Assembly (NCBI RefSeq): GCF_014648435.1
Contig: NZ_BMRC01000004.1
Coordinates: 496,001 to 560,000, forward strand
Source: Nonomuraea spiralis
GTDB taxonomy: Bacteria; Actinomycetota; Actinomycetes; Streptosporangiales; Streptosporangiaceae
DNA length: 64,000 bases
Reading direction: 5' to 3'
Shown here: positions 23,695-33,091 of the stretch, in pieces
Numbering within the stretch: position 1 is the stretch's first letter
Layout of the letters: each line of letters starts with the position of its first letter
Notes under the pieces: generated by a model
What the model saw: the letters and a program-made list of their open reading frames with translations, nothing else
Told to the model about the DNA's origin: nothing
Databases searched by the model: none
Program-made: the position numbers and the translations under genes

Positions 23695-23723
23695 TGTACA
23701 AAGATCCGGTTACGGGTTACCGT
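23695..23723 (+). promoter_or_regulatory. Promoter of the ABC-F leader transcript
   Basis: TGTACA (23695-23700) and TACCGT (23718-23723) are separated by 17 bp and would start RNA about 23730, just before the leader ATG. AATAAA four bases upstream of the -35 resembles the AT-rich element of WhiB7-dependent promoters; this is suggestive only. Confidence 0.45.
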
Positions 23724-23733
23724 ATCCGGCGAT

Positions 23734-23754
23734 ATGGGCTACTGCTTCCTGTGA
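23734..23754 (+). CDS. Six-residue leader peptide MGYCFL upstream of the ABC-F gene
   Basis: ATG-GGC-TAC-TGC-TTC-CTG-TGA encodes MGYCFL, starting a few bases after the predicted transcription start and 114 bases before the ABC-F start. Macrolide-type ABC-F genes such as msrD are controlled by equally short hydrophobic leader peptides (MYLIFM) at which drug-bound ribosomes stall. The following sequence can form alternative pairings. Size, position and hydrophobic aromatic content support a regulatory leader, without direct proof of translation. Confidence 0.5.
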   Translation: MGYCFL

Positions 23755-23764
23755 TTCTCGCGCC

Positions 23765-23834
23765 CGAGGCGCCACCGCGTTGAGCCGTTCGCTCCGCCGC
23801 GCCTCGTACCGGTCATATCCGCGTTGAGACGAGG
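23765..23834 (+). promoter_or_regulatory. Alternative pairings in the ABC-F leader
   Basis: CGAGGCGC (23765-23772) is complementary to GCGCCTCG (23799-23806). Part of the second arm, CCTCGT (23802-23807), can instead pair with ACGAGG (23829-23834), which is the start of the ABC-F ribosome-binding site GAGGAGGTGG. A small hairpin GAGC-GCTC (23782-23794) lies in the loop. This mutually exclusive design is what a stalling-controlled attenuator needs; which state is open cannot be decided by eye. Confidence 0.45.
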
Positions 23835-23847
23835 AGGTGGAGCCTCT

Positions 23848-25488
23848 ATGCGTACCGCTGCCCAATTGGCACTTACCGAGATCACCAAGCGTTACGACAC
23901 CCGGGTCGTCCTGGACCGGGTGTCCCTCACCGTCAGGCCGGGCGAGAAGGCCGGCGTCATCGGCGACAACGGCTCGGGCAAGTCCACGCTGCTCAAGCTC
24001 ATGGCCGGCGTCGAACGTCCGGACAACGGCGAACTGACCGTGGTCGCGCCCGGCGGCGTGGGACACCTCCCGCAGTCGCTGGAGCTGCCGCCGCACGCCA
24101 TCGTGGCCGACGTGATCGACCTGGCCCTGGCCGAGCTGCGCGAGGTCGAGGCGCGGATGCGCGCGCTCGCCGCCACCGACCTGGACGCCTACGCCGAGGC
24201 CGTCGCGGAGTTCGAGGCGCGCGGCGGCTACGACGCCGACACCCGCGTGGAGATCGCGCTGCACGGCCTGGGCCTGCCCGGCCTCGACCGGGACCGCCCG
24301 ATCTCGACGCTGTCGGGCGGCGAGCGGTCCAGGCTGGTCCTGGCCGCGACGCTGGCCGCCGCGCCGGAGTTGCTGCTGCTCGACGAGCCGACCAACGACC
24401 TGGACGACCAGGCCGTCGCCTGGCTCGAACGGCACCTGCGCGAGCACCGCGGCACGGTCGTCGCGATCACCCACGACCGGGCGTTCCTCGACCGGGTCAC
24501 CTCGGTGATCCTGGAGGTCTCCGACGGGCGGGTGCGCCGCTACGGCGACGGGTATCCGGGCTACCTCGCGGCCAAGGCCGCCGAACGGGCCGCGCATGTG
24601 CGGGCCCACGAGGAGTGGAGGTCCGAGCTGGCCCGGCACACGGGTCTGGTGGCGGCCAACGCGGGGCGGATGGCGGCCGTACCGCGCCGGATGGCCCAGG
24701 CGGGGATGGGCACCGGGGCGTGGCGGGCGCGGGCGCGTACGCACGGGGCGGCGGGGCGCGTCAGGCAGTCGCAACAGCGCATGCGGTGGCTCCACGAGCA
24801 CCCGGTCCCGCCGCCGCCCGTCCCCCTCCGCTTCACCGCCGCCCTCACCACCACCCCGCCCTCGGAGGGCGGGGTCGCGCCGGGGGAATCCCCGGCGGTC
24901 GTGGTGGAGGCGGTGCGGGTGGCGGGCCGGCTGCGGGTGGAGGAGCTGGTCGTACGGCGGGGCGAGCGGGTGCTGGTCACCGGGCCGAACGGCGCGGGCA
25001 AGACCACGCTCATGCGCGTGCTCGCCGGCGAACTGCGCCCCGACGAGGGAACCGTACGCCGGTCCGGACGCGCCGGCCTGCTCCGCCAGGACGACCAGGC
25101 GGTACGGCTGGACCGTACCGTCCTCGCGGCCTTCGCCGAAGGACGGCCGGGCAGCCTCGACGAGCACGCCGACCGGCTGCTCGGCCTCGGCCTGTTCCGG
25201 CCGGACGACCTGCGCCGGAGGCTGGCCGACCTCTCGTACGGGCAGCGCCGCAGGGTCGAGCTGGCCCGCCTGGTCAGCGACCCGGTGGACCTGCTCCTGC
25301 TGGACGAGCCGACCAACCACCTGTCACCGATGCTGGTGGAGCAGCTTGAGGAGGCGCTGGCCCGCTACCGGGGCGCGCTGGTGATCGTCACCCACGACCG
25401 CCGTATGCGCGCCGCCTTCACCGGCTCCCACCTGGAGCTGCGCGCAGGCGCCAGAGTGGCCCAGCTCCTCAGCGGTCCGCCTCCCTGA
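23848..25488 (+). CDS. ABC-F ATPase, probable ribosome-protection protein
   Basis: A 546-residue protein with two ABC ATPase domains and no membrane segments, the ABC-F layout. Domain 1: Walker A GDNGSGKST, signature LSGGERSRL, Walker B LLLLDEPTNDLD. Domain 2: Walker A GPNGAGKTT, signature LSYGQRRRV, Walker B LLLLDEPTNHLS. Between them, about residues 235-320, is the basic interdomain linker that reaches the ribosomal peptidyl-transferase centre in resistance proteins (VarM/LmrC/TlrC/Msr type); EGGVAPGESPAV is a further insertion. ATG 23848 has the excellent site GAGGAGGTGG seven bases upstream. With its leader peptide this looks like an inducible antibiotic-resistance factor; a housekeeping translation factor is the alternative. 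Confidence 0.85.
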   Translation: MRTAAQLALTEITKRYDTRVVLDRVSLTVRPGEKAGVIGDNGSGKSTLLKLMAGVERPDNGELTVVAPGGVGHLPQSLELPPHAIVADVIDLALAELREVEARMRALAATDLDAYAEAVAEFEARGGYDADTRVEIALHGLGLPGLDRDRPISTLSGGERSRLVLAATLAAAPELLLLDEPTNDLDDQAVAWLERHLREHRGTVVAITHDRAFLDRVTSVILEVSDGRVRRYGDGYPGYLAAKAAERAAHVRAHEEWRSELARHTGLVAANAGRMAAVPRRMAQAGMGTGAWRARARTHGAAGRVRQSQQRMRWLHEHPVPPPPVPLRFTAALTTTPPSEGGVAPGESPAVVVEAVRVAGRLRVEELVVRRGERVLVTGPNGAGKTTLMRVLAGELRPDEGTVRRSGRAGLLRQDDQAVRLDRTVLAAFAEGRPGSLDEHADRLLGLGLFRPDDLRRRLADLSYGQRRRVELARLVSDPVDLLLLDEPTNHLSPMLVEQLEEALARYRGALVIVTHDRRMRAAFTGSHLELRAGARVAQLLSGPPP

Positions 25489-28400
25489 TGGCCGACCCGA
25501 CCTCGCCCACCCGGTCGGCCAGCAGGCCCAGGGCGCCCACCGCTCTGGACATCGGGTCGTCGCCGTCCCCCCCGAGGGCCCTGGCCCTCAGGAAGGCCGC
25601 CTTGATCTCCGCCCACCGCGCCGCCTGGGCGGGGGTGAGGCGGCCGCGCAACTCGGCCAGCTTGAGCAGGTTCGCCTCGGCGTCCTGGGTGAGGGTCTGC
25701 GCCTCGCCCAGGTAGTGGTCGTCGATCACCGCCTCCAGCTCGTCGTCGTTCATGGCGGGCACGATGCGTTCGGCCAGCTTGTTCATGTTCCGGTACGACC
25801 CCTGCAACCGGTACGGCGGCTCGGTCCTGGACGCCTCCGACTGCGACGCCGAGGCGATGTACGCCGTGTTGTTGGCCAGCACGACCTCCTGGACCCGTAC
25901 CAGCTTGGCCAGGACGCTGAGCACCTGGTCCAGCTCGGCCTTGCCGTAGGGGTGCCTGAGCTGGTCGGGGCGGACGGCCGGGTCGCCCTTGGCCAGGCGT
26001 ACCAGCAGTTCGACGTCGGCGCGGTCGCGGCCCGAGAGCGGCGCGAGGACCGGGTTGGAGGTCAGTGCGTTGTCCACGTAGCTCAGCGCGAACAGGTCGT
26101 CCCTGCCGGAGAGCACGTCGCCCAGGTTCCACACGTCGGCGCGGTTGGCCAGCATGTCCGGGATACGGAAACGCTGCCCGGACTCGGTGTACGGGTTGCC
26201 CGCCATGCACACCGCGAAGCGCTTGCCGCGCAGGTCGTACGTGCGGGTCCGGCCGTTCCAGACACCCTCGATGCGGCGCTGGGCGTCGCACAGCGAGATG
26301 AACTTCTGCAGCAGCTCCGGCGAGGTGTGCTGGATGTCGTCCAGGTAGAGCAGGGTGTTGTTGCCGGTCTCCAGGGCGAAGGAGATCTTCTCGACCTCCT
26401 GCCTGGCCGTGGCGTCGGGCGCGTCGGCCGGGTCGAGCGAGGTGACGCCGTGGCCGAGGGCCGGGCCGTTCACCTTGACGAAGACCAGGCCGAGCCGGCT
26501 GGCGACGTACTCCATCAGGGTGGTCTTGCCGTAGCCGGGCGGCGAGATGAGCAGCAGCAGGCCCATCTGGTCGGTGCGCTTGCCCGCGCCCGCCGCGCCG
26601 AGCTGCTTGGCCAGGTTGTCGCCGATCAGCGGCAGGTAGACCTCGTCGAGCAGGCGGTTGCGGACGAACGCGCTCATGACCTTGGGCTTGTACTCGTCCA
26701 GGCGCAGCCGGTGGCGTTCCTGCTCGACCAGCTCGTTGCGGCGGCGCTGGTAGGCGCGGTAGGCCGGGACCCGCTCCCGGGTAAAGGCGTGGGCCCTGGT
26801 CAGCAGCTCGTCGAGCCTGATCCGCAGCCTGCGGTCCTCGATGCGCGGGTGGGCGCCGAGCAGGCCCTCGACGGTCTCCTCGGTGGCGGCGCCGGAGTCG
26901 TGCCGGGGCAGGTCGCACAGGTGCACGGCGACGGCCTCGGCCACCTCGGGACGCTGCTGGTAGGCGCCGATCCAGGCGCGGGCGAGCTGCAGCCGCTCGG
27001 GCAGGGGCAGCGCGGCCAGCTCGCCCTCGAACTCGCGGGTCCCGGCCGGGCCGAGCCGCTGCCGGAAGCCGTCGAGGAGGTCGCGGGCGGCCTTGCTGGT
27101 CACGAAGCCGGCCGGAGTGCCGCCCAGCTCCTCGACCAGGTACTCACCGGCGAGCCCGGCCAGGCTCTCCCCGGCGTCCTGGTCCGTGGAGAAGGCGGCG
27201 ATCAGCGTGCCGAGCTCGGCGGCCAGGCTCTCCAGGGCCGGTGTACGACCGAAGACCGCACGGGCGCGGACCAGGGAAGCGGCTCTGGTGGCGAATGTTT
27301 TACGTGAAACCTCGTCCGTCCCGAAGGCCCAGAAGAGCTGGGCCGCCGCGCGGGCCTCGGGCGGGTAACGCAGGAGGCCCGCGTCCTCGTGCAGGCGGAG
27401 CAGGGCGTCCAGGATGAGGGCGGCGTCGTGGTCGTGCACGCCGCGTTCGTAGCCCTCGTCGTAGCGTTGCTCGGCGGCCTGGCGTACGAGGTCGGCCAGG
27501 GGATCGCCGGGCCGTACGGACGCCAGGAGGGAGACGGCCAGGTGCTCGGCCCGGTACATGTCCGGCGTCTCCGACACCAGGAGCTGGTCCCAGAACGGGC
27601 GGGTGTCGGCGAACGAGGCCGGCACGGGCGCCCGGTAGTCGGTGCCGGTGATCGCGAACTGCATGACGACGTGTTCGCCGTCGCGGCCGGTCCCCCCTCG
27701 CTCCACGTGCGGGACCAGCGTCAGGTCGATGGGCTGGGTGTTGACCGCGAAGCGGTGGTGGCCGAGGCGCAGCGTCTCGCCGCCGTCGGAGAACAGGTCC
27801 AGGCGGTCCCGCAGGGCACGACCGGCCTCCTGCTGCGCCGCCTTGACCCGCCCGTCGAGCTCCTCGGCCCGTACGGCGTCGCCCAGCGAACGCAGCTCGG
27901 CCGCCGCCGTACGGATCCTGCCGACCATCGGATCGGTGGCGAAGTACGTGTTGACCTCGTCCGCCGACTTCAGCGCCGCCAGCCGCCCGGTCACGCTGCC
28001 CAGGATGCGCTCGGCCGAGGCGAAGAGCCGGTCGGCCCGCCTGGCCAGGCCGTCGAGCTGGGTCTGCTTCCTGGCCGAGAACGCCTCGTAGACCTCGTCC
28101 CGCTTGGCCGCGAGCTGGGCGGCGAAGTCGTCGAACTCGCCGAAGCGCGACTCCAGGCCCTCCACCTGGAGCATCAGGCGGCCCAGTTGCTCGTCGCACT
28201 TGTCCGGTGTGTCGGCCATCGCCAGCGCGCCCGAGACGGCCTGCCCGAACAGGGCGAACTCGGCGGCGAAGGCCGCGCGGCCCTCCGAGCCCAGCAACTC
28301 GCGCCGGCGTCCGTCGAGCACGGCCCGCGCCCGGTTCACCCCGGCGAGCACCTCGGCGATCCGGCCCAGGATCGACGTGCGGACGGTGGCGTCGGCGATG

Positions 28401-30304
28401 TCCAGGGAGCCGACGACCTCCGTCACCACCTCCAGGCCCTCCGCCTGCTCGGCCAGCCGCTCGGCGACCGGCGCGGCCTCGGCCACGGTCGCGATCGCGG
28501 CGGCGTCGGCGGCCAGCCGTTCGACCGCCGCGTGGTAGGCGGTGAACGCGTCGGCGCCCTCCAGGAAGGCGACCGCCCGCCTGCCGGTCGCGGCCAGTTC
28601 CCCGGTCACGGCGGCGGACAGCTCGTCCAGGCGGGTGAGGTCCAGGTGGCGGACGTCGCGCAGGGTCACCAGGCGGCCCTGCTGCCTGCGCAGACCGGCC
28701 AGCGTGGTGACCCAGGCGTCGGCGGTGGCCGGGGTGTCGGCGGCGGCCTGGCGTACCAGGTGGGTGGTCTCCTCGGCCGCCGCCGCCAGGGTGCCGGCGG
28801 CCTGGCGGGTGAGCTCCTCGACGTTCTCGTACTCGTCGAGCACCTGCTCGGCGGTGGCGCGTACGTCGGCGAGCGGCTCGGCGAGACCGTGCTCGCCGAG
28901 CCAGTGGTAGGAGTCGGCCGCGCGGGTGCAGGCGGCGATCAGCGCCTCGAACGTGGCCGCCGACGCCGCCATCTCCTCGACCATGCGGGCCACGGACAGG
29001 CAGTCGGAGATGCCGCGCACCAGCTCGGCGTTGCCGATGCGCTCCAGGGGCCCGGTCCCGGCGGGCTGGGCGGCGGCGTAGGTGTCGGACACGTACGGCG
29101 TCTGCCACACCTGCATCGGGTGGACCCGGGTCGGCTCCTCGGAGAGGGCGCGGAAGACCACCATCGTGCCGTCGTCGAACAGCGAGTACCCGTGGCAGAC
29201 GATGGGGTTGGCCACCTCCTTCCTGATCACGTTGTACGGCAGCAGCAACGAGCGGCCGTCGCCCCGGGCGTGGAAGACGTACAGGACGTCCTCGCCGTTG
29301 GGGGAGCGCACGACCCGCTCGAACTCCAGGTCCGTCACGTCCGTGTCGAACGTCTTGCTGATCCCGGTCGCCAGGTAGTACCCGCCCGGGAAGATCAGCC
29401 CCTGGTCCTCGGGCAGCCGCTGGCAGGACTGGCCGATGCCGTCGAGCCTGGTCACCGCCTTGGTACGGGTGTTGAAGACCAGATGCCGCCAGTCCGGCTC
29501 CTTGTACGGCCTGATCCGCATGAGCACGAGCGGCCCGACCCTGGCGTACTCGACGTCGGCGTCGGCCAGGGACTGGAGGCGTTCGGCGACCGGCTCGGAG
29601 TAGACGCCCGCGCCGGTCTCGGTGTTGTTCTCGACCTTGATGGTCAGGTCGCCGCCGATGGTCTCGACGAAGACCTCGCCCTCGATCGAGATGTGCGGAT
29701 GGCGGCCGAGCACGTGGTCGTCGCGGGTGGTCGGCGTCCACTCGAAGTCGTGGGACGGGGGGAAGACGTGGTCCCGTTCTCCCCGGTTGTCCAGATATTT
29801 CGGGACTCCGCCGTTGCTGACCGCCCATCTGAGCACCCGCGTGTCCGCCGGACCCGTCCTGAACACCGCCAGCAGCTTGCCCTCGACCCGCCTGAGCTGC
29901 TGGAGACTGGTCTCCTTGTAGTACCGGTACAGCTCGGCGAAGTCCTTCCTGAACGCCGGCTCCTCCAGCGTCTCCAGCTTGCCGGTCTCGAACGTGAACG
30001 TGTCCCCGTCCCTGGTGAAGCGGTGCACGGCGAACACGTCGGCCACGGTCGTCTCCGGCTTGAGCCCGATGAAGACGTTGTAGCCGAACAACATCACCTC
30101 GCCCAGCGAGACGATGTCCCTCGGGACGCAGTTGTTCTCGGTCCTGATCCGCTCGGTGCCGAGCAGGCGCAGCTCCGCGCCGCCGAAGACGCGCAGCCGC
30201 TGCCCGTTGACCTCGTCGGCCGCCGCCGCGAGAGCCTTGGCCTGCGTCTGGAGACGGTTCCTGAGAACCTCGTAGGTCCCGGCTTCCAGCCCGGTGGTGC
30301 TCAC
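25469..30304 (-). CDS. Giant AAA ATPase of the flotillin-linked operon (DNA repair ATPase-type annotation)
   Basis: A 1611-residue cytoplasmic protein. The N-terminal 420 residues are beta-rich (repeats such as GGYYLATGISKTFDTDV and VFHARGDGRSLLLPYN), followed by long coiled coils (about 430-860, many Ala/Glu/Arg heptads), a helical region, and a C-terminal AAA+ module: Walker A ISPPGYGKTTLME near residue 1258, Walker B LLYLDDIQHT near 1320, sensor MAGNPYTESG and a following Arg. Databases often label this family DNA repair ATPase, with little evidence. It starts two bases downstream of the flotillin stop, the third gene of an NfeD-like/flotillin/ATPase operon, which suggests a role in membrane or envelope stress. 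Its end overlaps the convergent ABC-F gene by 20 bases. Confidence 0.8.
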   Translation of the reverse strand: MSTTGLEAGTYEVLRNRLQTQAKALAAAADEVNGQRLRVFGGAELRLLGTERIRTENNCVPRDIVSLGEVMLFGYNVFIGLKPETTVADVFAVHRFTRDGDTFTFETGKLETLEEPAFRKDFAELYRYYKETSLQQLRRVEGKLLAVFRTGPADTRVLRWAVSNGGVPKYLDNRGERDHVFPPSHDFEWTPTTRDDHVLGRHPHISIEGEVFVETIGGDLTIKVENNTETGAGVYSEPVAERLQSLADADVEYARVGPLVLMRIRPYKEPDWRHLVFNTRTKAVTRLDGIGQSCQRLPEDQGLIFPGGYYLATGISKTFDTDVTDLEFERVVRSPNGEDVLYVFHARGDGRSLLLPYNVIRKEVANPIVCHGYSLFDDGTMVVFRALSEEPTRVHPMQVWQTPYVSDTYAAAQPAGTGPLERIGNAELVRGISDCLSVARMVEEMAASAATFEALIAACTRAADSYHWLGEHGLAEPLADVRATAEQVLDEYENVEELTRQAAGTLAAAAEETTHLVRQAAADTPATADAWVTTLAGLRRQQGRLVTLRDVRHLDLTRLDELSAAVTGELAATGRRAVAFLEGADAFTAYHAAVERLAADAAAIATVAEAAPVAERLAEQAEGLEVVTEVVGSLDIADATVRTSILGRIAEVLAGVNRARAVLDGRRRELLGSEGRAAFAAEFALFGQAVSGALAMADTPDKCDEQLGRLMLQVEGLESRFGEFDDFAAQLAAKRDEVYEAFSARKQTQLDGLARRADRLFASAERILGSVTGRLAALKSADEVNTYFATDPMVGRIRTAAAELRSLGDAVRAEELDGRVKAAQQEAGRALRDRLDLFSDGGETLRLGHHRFAVNTQPIDLTLVPHVERGGTGRDGEHVVMQFAITGTDYRAPVPASFADTRPFWDQLLVSETPDMYRAEHLAVSLLASVRPGDPLADLVRQAAEQRYDEGYERGVHDHDAALILDALLRLHEDAGLLRYPPEARAAAQLFWAFGTDEVSRKTFATRAASLVRARAVFGRTPALESLAAELGTLIAAFSTDQDAGESLAGLAGEYLVEELGGTPAGFVTSKAARDLLDGFRQRLGPAGTREFEGELAALPLPERLQLARAWIGAYQQRPEVAEAVAVHLCDLPRHDSGAATEETVEGLLGAHPRIEDRRLRIRLDELLTRAHAFTRERVPAYRAYQRRRNELVEQERHRLRLDEYKPKVMSAFVRNRLLDEVYLPLIGDNLAKQLGAAGAGKRTDQMGLLLLISPPGYGKTTLMEYVASRLGLVFVKVNGPALGHGVTSLDPADAPDATARQEVEKISFALETGNNTLLYLDDIQHTSPELLQKFISLCDAQRRIEGVWNGRTRTYDLRGKRFAVCMAGNPYTESGQRFRIPDMLANRADVWNLGDVLSGRDDLFALSYVDNALTSNPVLAPLSGRDRADVELLVRLAKGDPAVRPDQLRHPYGKAELDQVLSVLAKLVRVQEVVLANNTAYIASASQSEASRTEPPYRLQGSYRNMNKLAERIVPAMNDDELEAVIDDHYLGEAQTLTQDAEANLLKLAELRGRLTPAQAARWAEIKAAFLRARALGGDGDDPMSRAVGALGLLADRVGEVGSAIREADR

Positions 30305-30305
30305 G

Positions 30306-32405
30306 TCAGCCCTTCGCCGCCGCCGTCAGCGCGGCCACCGGGGAGTCGGCCACCCCCAGGCGCCGCGCGGTCTCCAGCAGCTCGCCGAGCGCCGACGACT
30401 GCGGGCCGCCGTCCTGGATGAGCCGCATGAGCACGGCTGAGACGGTCAGGTTCTTGATGTCCTCGGTGCGCACCCCGCCGACCACGCTCGCGAGGTCGGC
30501 CGCCAGGCTGGCCGTCCCGTTCAGGTACGGCTTCACCAGGGCCCCGGCCACCTCCGAGTGGCCCACGAAGCCGTCCACCGCCTTGCCCGCGGTGATCGAG
30601 CCGACCACCTTGTCGAAGAACATCGTGTCGCCGCCGACGATGTCGATGTTGGCCCTGGACAGGCCCGCCGCCAGCACGCTGGCCTGCGACTCGGCAACCT
30701 GGCGGGTGACGTCGATGTGCTTGAGCCTGATCTCCTTGTCGGCCTCCAGGCGCAGGCGGTACTCCTCGTGGCCCCGGCTGGCCTCGTCCAGGGCCGCCAT
30801 CGCGGCGGCCTTCTGGGTCAGGCCCTCGGCCTCGGCCTTCAGCTTCTCGCCGATCGCGGTGGCGCCGGCCAGCGCCATGGCCTGCTCGCCCTCGGCCTGC
30901 GCCTTGAGCCGGTCGCCCTCGATCACCGCCATGGCCCGCGCGCCGTCGGCCTCGGCCCGCAGCCTCTCGCCCAGGGCCAGGGCCTCGGCGCGGCCCACCT
31001 TCTCGATGGCGTCCGCGTCGCGCTCCTTGACCTGCACCTGCGCGAGCCCGGCGGCGGCGGACTCGGCCTGGACGCCCTCCGCGAGCCGGATCTTGGCCCG
31101 CGCCTCCATCTCCGCGGCCTGCTGCTTGGCCTCGGCCAGCACCAGTTCCTCGCGGGCCCTGAACTTCGAGGCCGCCTCCGCCGCCTCGGCCGCCTTGATG
31201 TCCTTGACCAGGTTCTCCTGCGCCTCGGCCTCGGCCGCGATGATCACCTGCTGGCGGGTGCGCTCGGCCTCCTCGACCACGCGCAGCCGCTTGATGCTCT
31301 CCTCCTGCTCGGCCACGGTCTTGTCGACCGCGATGCGCTCGCGGATGACCTCGGCGATCGACCGCTTCTCGGTCTCGACCTCCTTGTCCTTCGCGATGCG
31401 CGACAACTCGGTCTCCCGCTCGCGGGCGATGACCTCCAGCAGGCGGTCCTTCTCGATGCGCTCGCTCTCGATCGCGAGCACCCGCTCGCGGTTCTTCTCG
31501 GCGACCGCCACCTCGCGGGCCTGGTTCTCGCGCTGCACGCCGAGCTGCTCGTCGGTCTTGATGCCGGCCGTCTGCGCGCGCAGCCGCTCCTCGGCCTGTA
31601 CGCGGGAGATCTCCGCCTCCTCGCGGGCCTTGACGGTCTCGATCTCGCGGCGCTGCTTGAGCTCGGCGTCGGCCTGGCGGCGCTGGAGCTCCAGGATGGC
31701 CTCGCGGGCGTCCACGTTCTGGCGGGTGATCTCCTTCTCCTCCGCCCGCTGGAACTCGTTGGTCCGTACGTGCTCCAGCGCGGTCAGCTCGGTGATCTTC
31801 CTGATGCCCTGCGCGTCCAGGATGTTGCTGGAGTCGAGCTGGGTGAGCGCGGTCTGCTCCAGGTAGTCGATGGCGGCGTCCTCAAGGCTGTAGCCGTTCA
31901 GGTCGGTGCCGATGAGCCGGATGATCTCGTCGCGGAACTCGTCCCGCTTGGTGTAGAGGTCGACGAAGTCGAGGTGCTTGCCGGCCGTCTTCAGCGCCTC
32001 GGAGAACTTGGCGCTGAACAGCTCCTGGAGCGTGTTCTCGTCGCTGGCCCTGGCGGTGCCGATGGCCTGGGCGACCTTGATGACGTCCTCGGCGGTCTTG
32101 TTCACCCGGACGAAGAACGTGATCTTGATGTCGGCCCTGATGTTGTCCCGGCAGATCAGCCCCTCGCGGCCGGTACGCGTGATCTCGATGGTCTTCACCG
32201 AGATGTCCATGGTCTCGGCCTTGTGGACGACGGGCAGCACGATGGCGCCGGTGAACGTCACGTCCACCTTGTTGACCTTCGACACGATCAGCGCCTTGCC
32301 CTGTTCCACCTTGCGGAATAGGCGGCCGATGATGACGAGCAGGCCAATCACGATGACCAGGACCACGGCGAGAAATACGCCGAAGCCCGTGGAGATGACG
32401 TCCAT
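30306..32405 (-). CDS. Flotillin-family membrane scaffold (YqiK-like)
   Basis: A 699-residue SPFH/flotillin protein. An N-terminal membrane helix (GFGVFLAVVLVIVIGLLVIIGRLF, about 7-30) is followed by the SPFH/PHB domain with SVKTIEITRTGREGLICRDNIRADI and the FVRVNKTAEDV segment, then roughly 400 residues of charged coiled coil (Glu/Arg/Ala heptads, EAEAQENLV type repeats) and a C-terminal flotillin oligomerisation region. Flotillins assemble into large membrane rings that organise microdomains. The ATG overlaps the stop of the upstream NfeD-like gene by one base (TGATG), a sign of translational coupling. The long length and position match YqiK, the flotillin paired with NfeD-type YqiJ. Confidence 0.93.
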   Translation of the reverse strand: MDVISTGFGVFLAVVLVIVIGLLVIIGRLFRKVEQGKALIVSKVNKVDVTFTGAIVLPVVHKAETMDISVKTIEITRTGREGLICRDNIRADIKITFFVRVNKTAEDVIKVAQAIGTARASDENTLQELFSAKFSEALKTAGKHLDFVDLYTKRDEFRDEIIRLIGTDLNGYSLEDAAIDYLEQTALTQLDSSNILDAQGIRKITELTALEHVRTNEFQRAEEKEITRQNVDAREAILELQRRQADAELKQRREIETVKAREEAEISRVQAEERLRAQTAGIKTDEQLGVQRENQAREVAVAEKNRERVLAIESERIEKDRLLEVIARERETELSRIAKDKEVETEKRSIAEVIRERIAVDKTVAEQEESIKRLRVVEEAERTRQQVIIAAEAEAQENLVKDIKAAEAAEAASKFRAREELVLAEAKQQAAEMEARAKIRLAEGVQAESAAAGLAQVQVKERDADAIEKVGRAEALALGERLRAEADGARAMAVIEGDRLKAQAEGEQAMALAGATAIGEKLKAEAEGLTQKAAAMAALDEASRGHEEYRLRLEADKEIRLKHIDVTRQVAESQASVLAAGLSRANIDIVGGDTMFFDKVVGSITAGKAVDGFVGHSEVAGALVKPYLNGTASLAADLASVVGGVRTEDIKNLTVSAVLMRLIQDGGPQSSALGELLETARRLGVADSPVAALTAAAKG

Positions 32406-32956
32406 CAGATCTCGCTTTCGTAGGGCATGACCCAGAAGAATTCGCCGTCTTTGTCGTATTCGAAGATGAGTGCTTTGTCGCCGCGGGCCAGGCGGTCCCG
32501 TCCGGTCGTACGGACCTGGACGATCGCGGTCGAGCCGTCCGCGGAGGCGACCTCGGCCTGGCCGAAGTCGGCGGTGGCGGCGCCGGTGCGGATCACGCAC
32601 GGGCGGCCGACGAGGTCGCCGCGCGAGTGGTGTCCGCCGTCCGGGAACGCCCTGCGCAGAGGCGTGATCAGGGCGCGCGTGGCGAGCCAGGCGCCGGCCG
32701 CCGCGGCGAAGGGCACGGCGATCCGCGCGCCGTCCGGCAGCACCTGGCCGCCGATCAGGCTCAGCAGCCAGGCGATCGCGATCAGCAGGGACAACGCGAT
32801 CCCGGCGGGCACACCCCCGAGGCCCAGCCAGGGCGCGTCGTGATCGAGGTCGAACAGGCCGGCGATGACGGCCAGCCAATAAGCCACCACGGCCGCGAGA
32901 AGGAAACTGAAAATGACAGTCGGAAAGCTCAGAGCGGCGTGTGAGAACTCGGTCAT
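32405..32956 (-). CDS. NfeD-like membrane protein (YqiJ type)
   Basis: A 183-residue protein with membrane segments at about 10-34 (FPTVIFSFLLAAVVAYWLAVIAGLF), 45-68 and 77-95, and a C-terminal soluble OB-type beta domain (GDLVGRPCVIRTGAATADFGQAEV ... GDKALIFEYDKDGEFFWV). This is the plan of NfeD proteins, which partner flotillins and bring a small beta-barrel to the complex. It is the first gene of the operon and starts at ATG 32956 with CGAGGG upstream. The promoter should lie in 32957-33060, which is unusually AT-rich for the window (TATATGTATATAG). Confidence 0.85.
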   Translation of the reverse strand: MTEFSHAALSFPTVIFSFLLAAVVAYWLAVIAGLFDLDHDAPWLGLGGVPAGIALSLLIAIAWLLSLIGGQVLPDGARIAVPFAAAAGAWLATRALITPLRRAFPDGGHHSRGDLVGRPCVIRTGAATADFGQAEVASADGSTAIVQVRTTGRDRLARGDKALIFEYDKDGEFFWVMPYESEI

Positions 32957-33060
32957 CAACCCTCGGTCTGCCCATCCCCCGGTGTGTTCTGACGGACTAT
33001 ATACATATAAAGCGTGACTAAAGCGGAAAGTTCCCGAGTTCATATGGAAAGTTATCCGAC

Positions 33061-33091
33061 TTGACCTCAAGTGCGGTTGAGGTAGCAAGCT
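33061..33091 (+). promoter_or_regulatory. SoxR-type box and MerR-style promoter
   Basis: The palindrome ACCTCAAGTGCGGTTGAGGT (33064-33083) matches the SoxR box CCTCAAGTTAACTTGAGG. It fills the 19-bp spacer between -35 TTGACC (33061-33066) and a -10-like CAAGCT (33086-33091), the long spacing that MerR-family activators untwist. RNA would start next to the ATG of the quinone reductase. The same element occurs at 61552. Confidence 0.75.

Noticed and set aside
30558..32321. Plus-strand frame opposite the flotillin gene
   Set aside because: Leu/Gly/Ala-rich shadow; the flotillin and its SPFH domain are clear on the minus strand.
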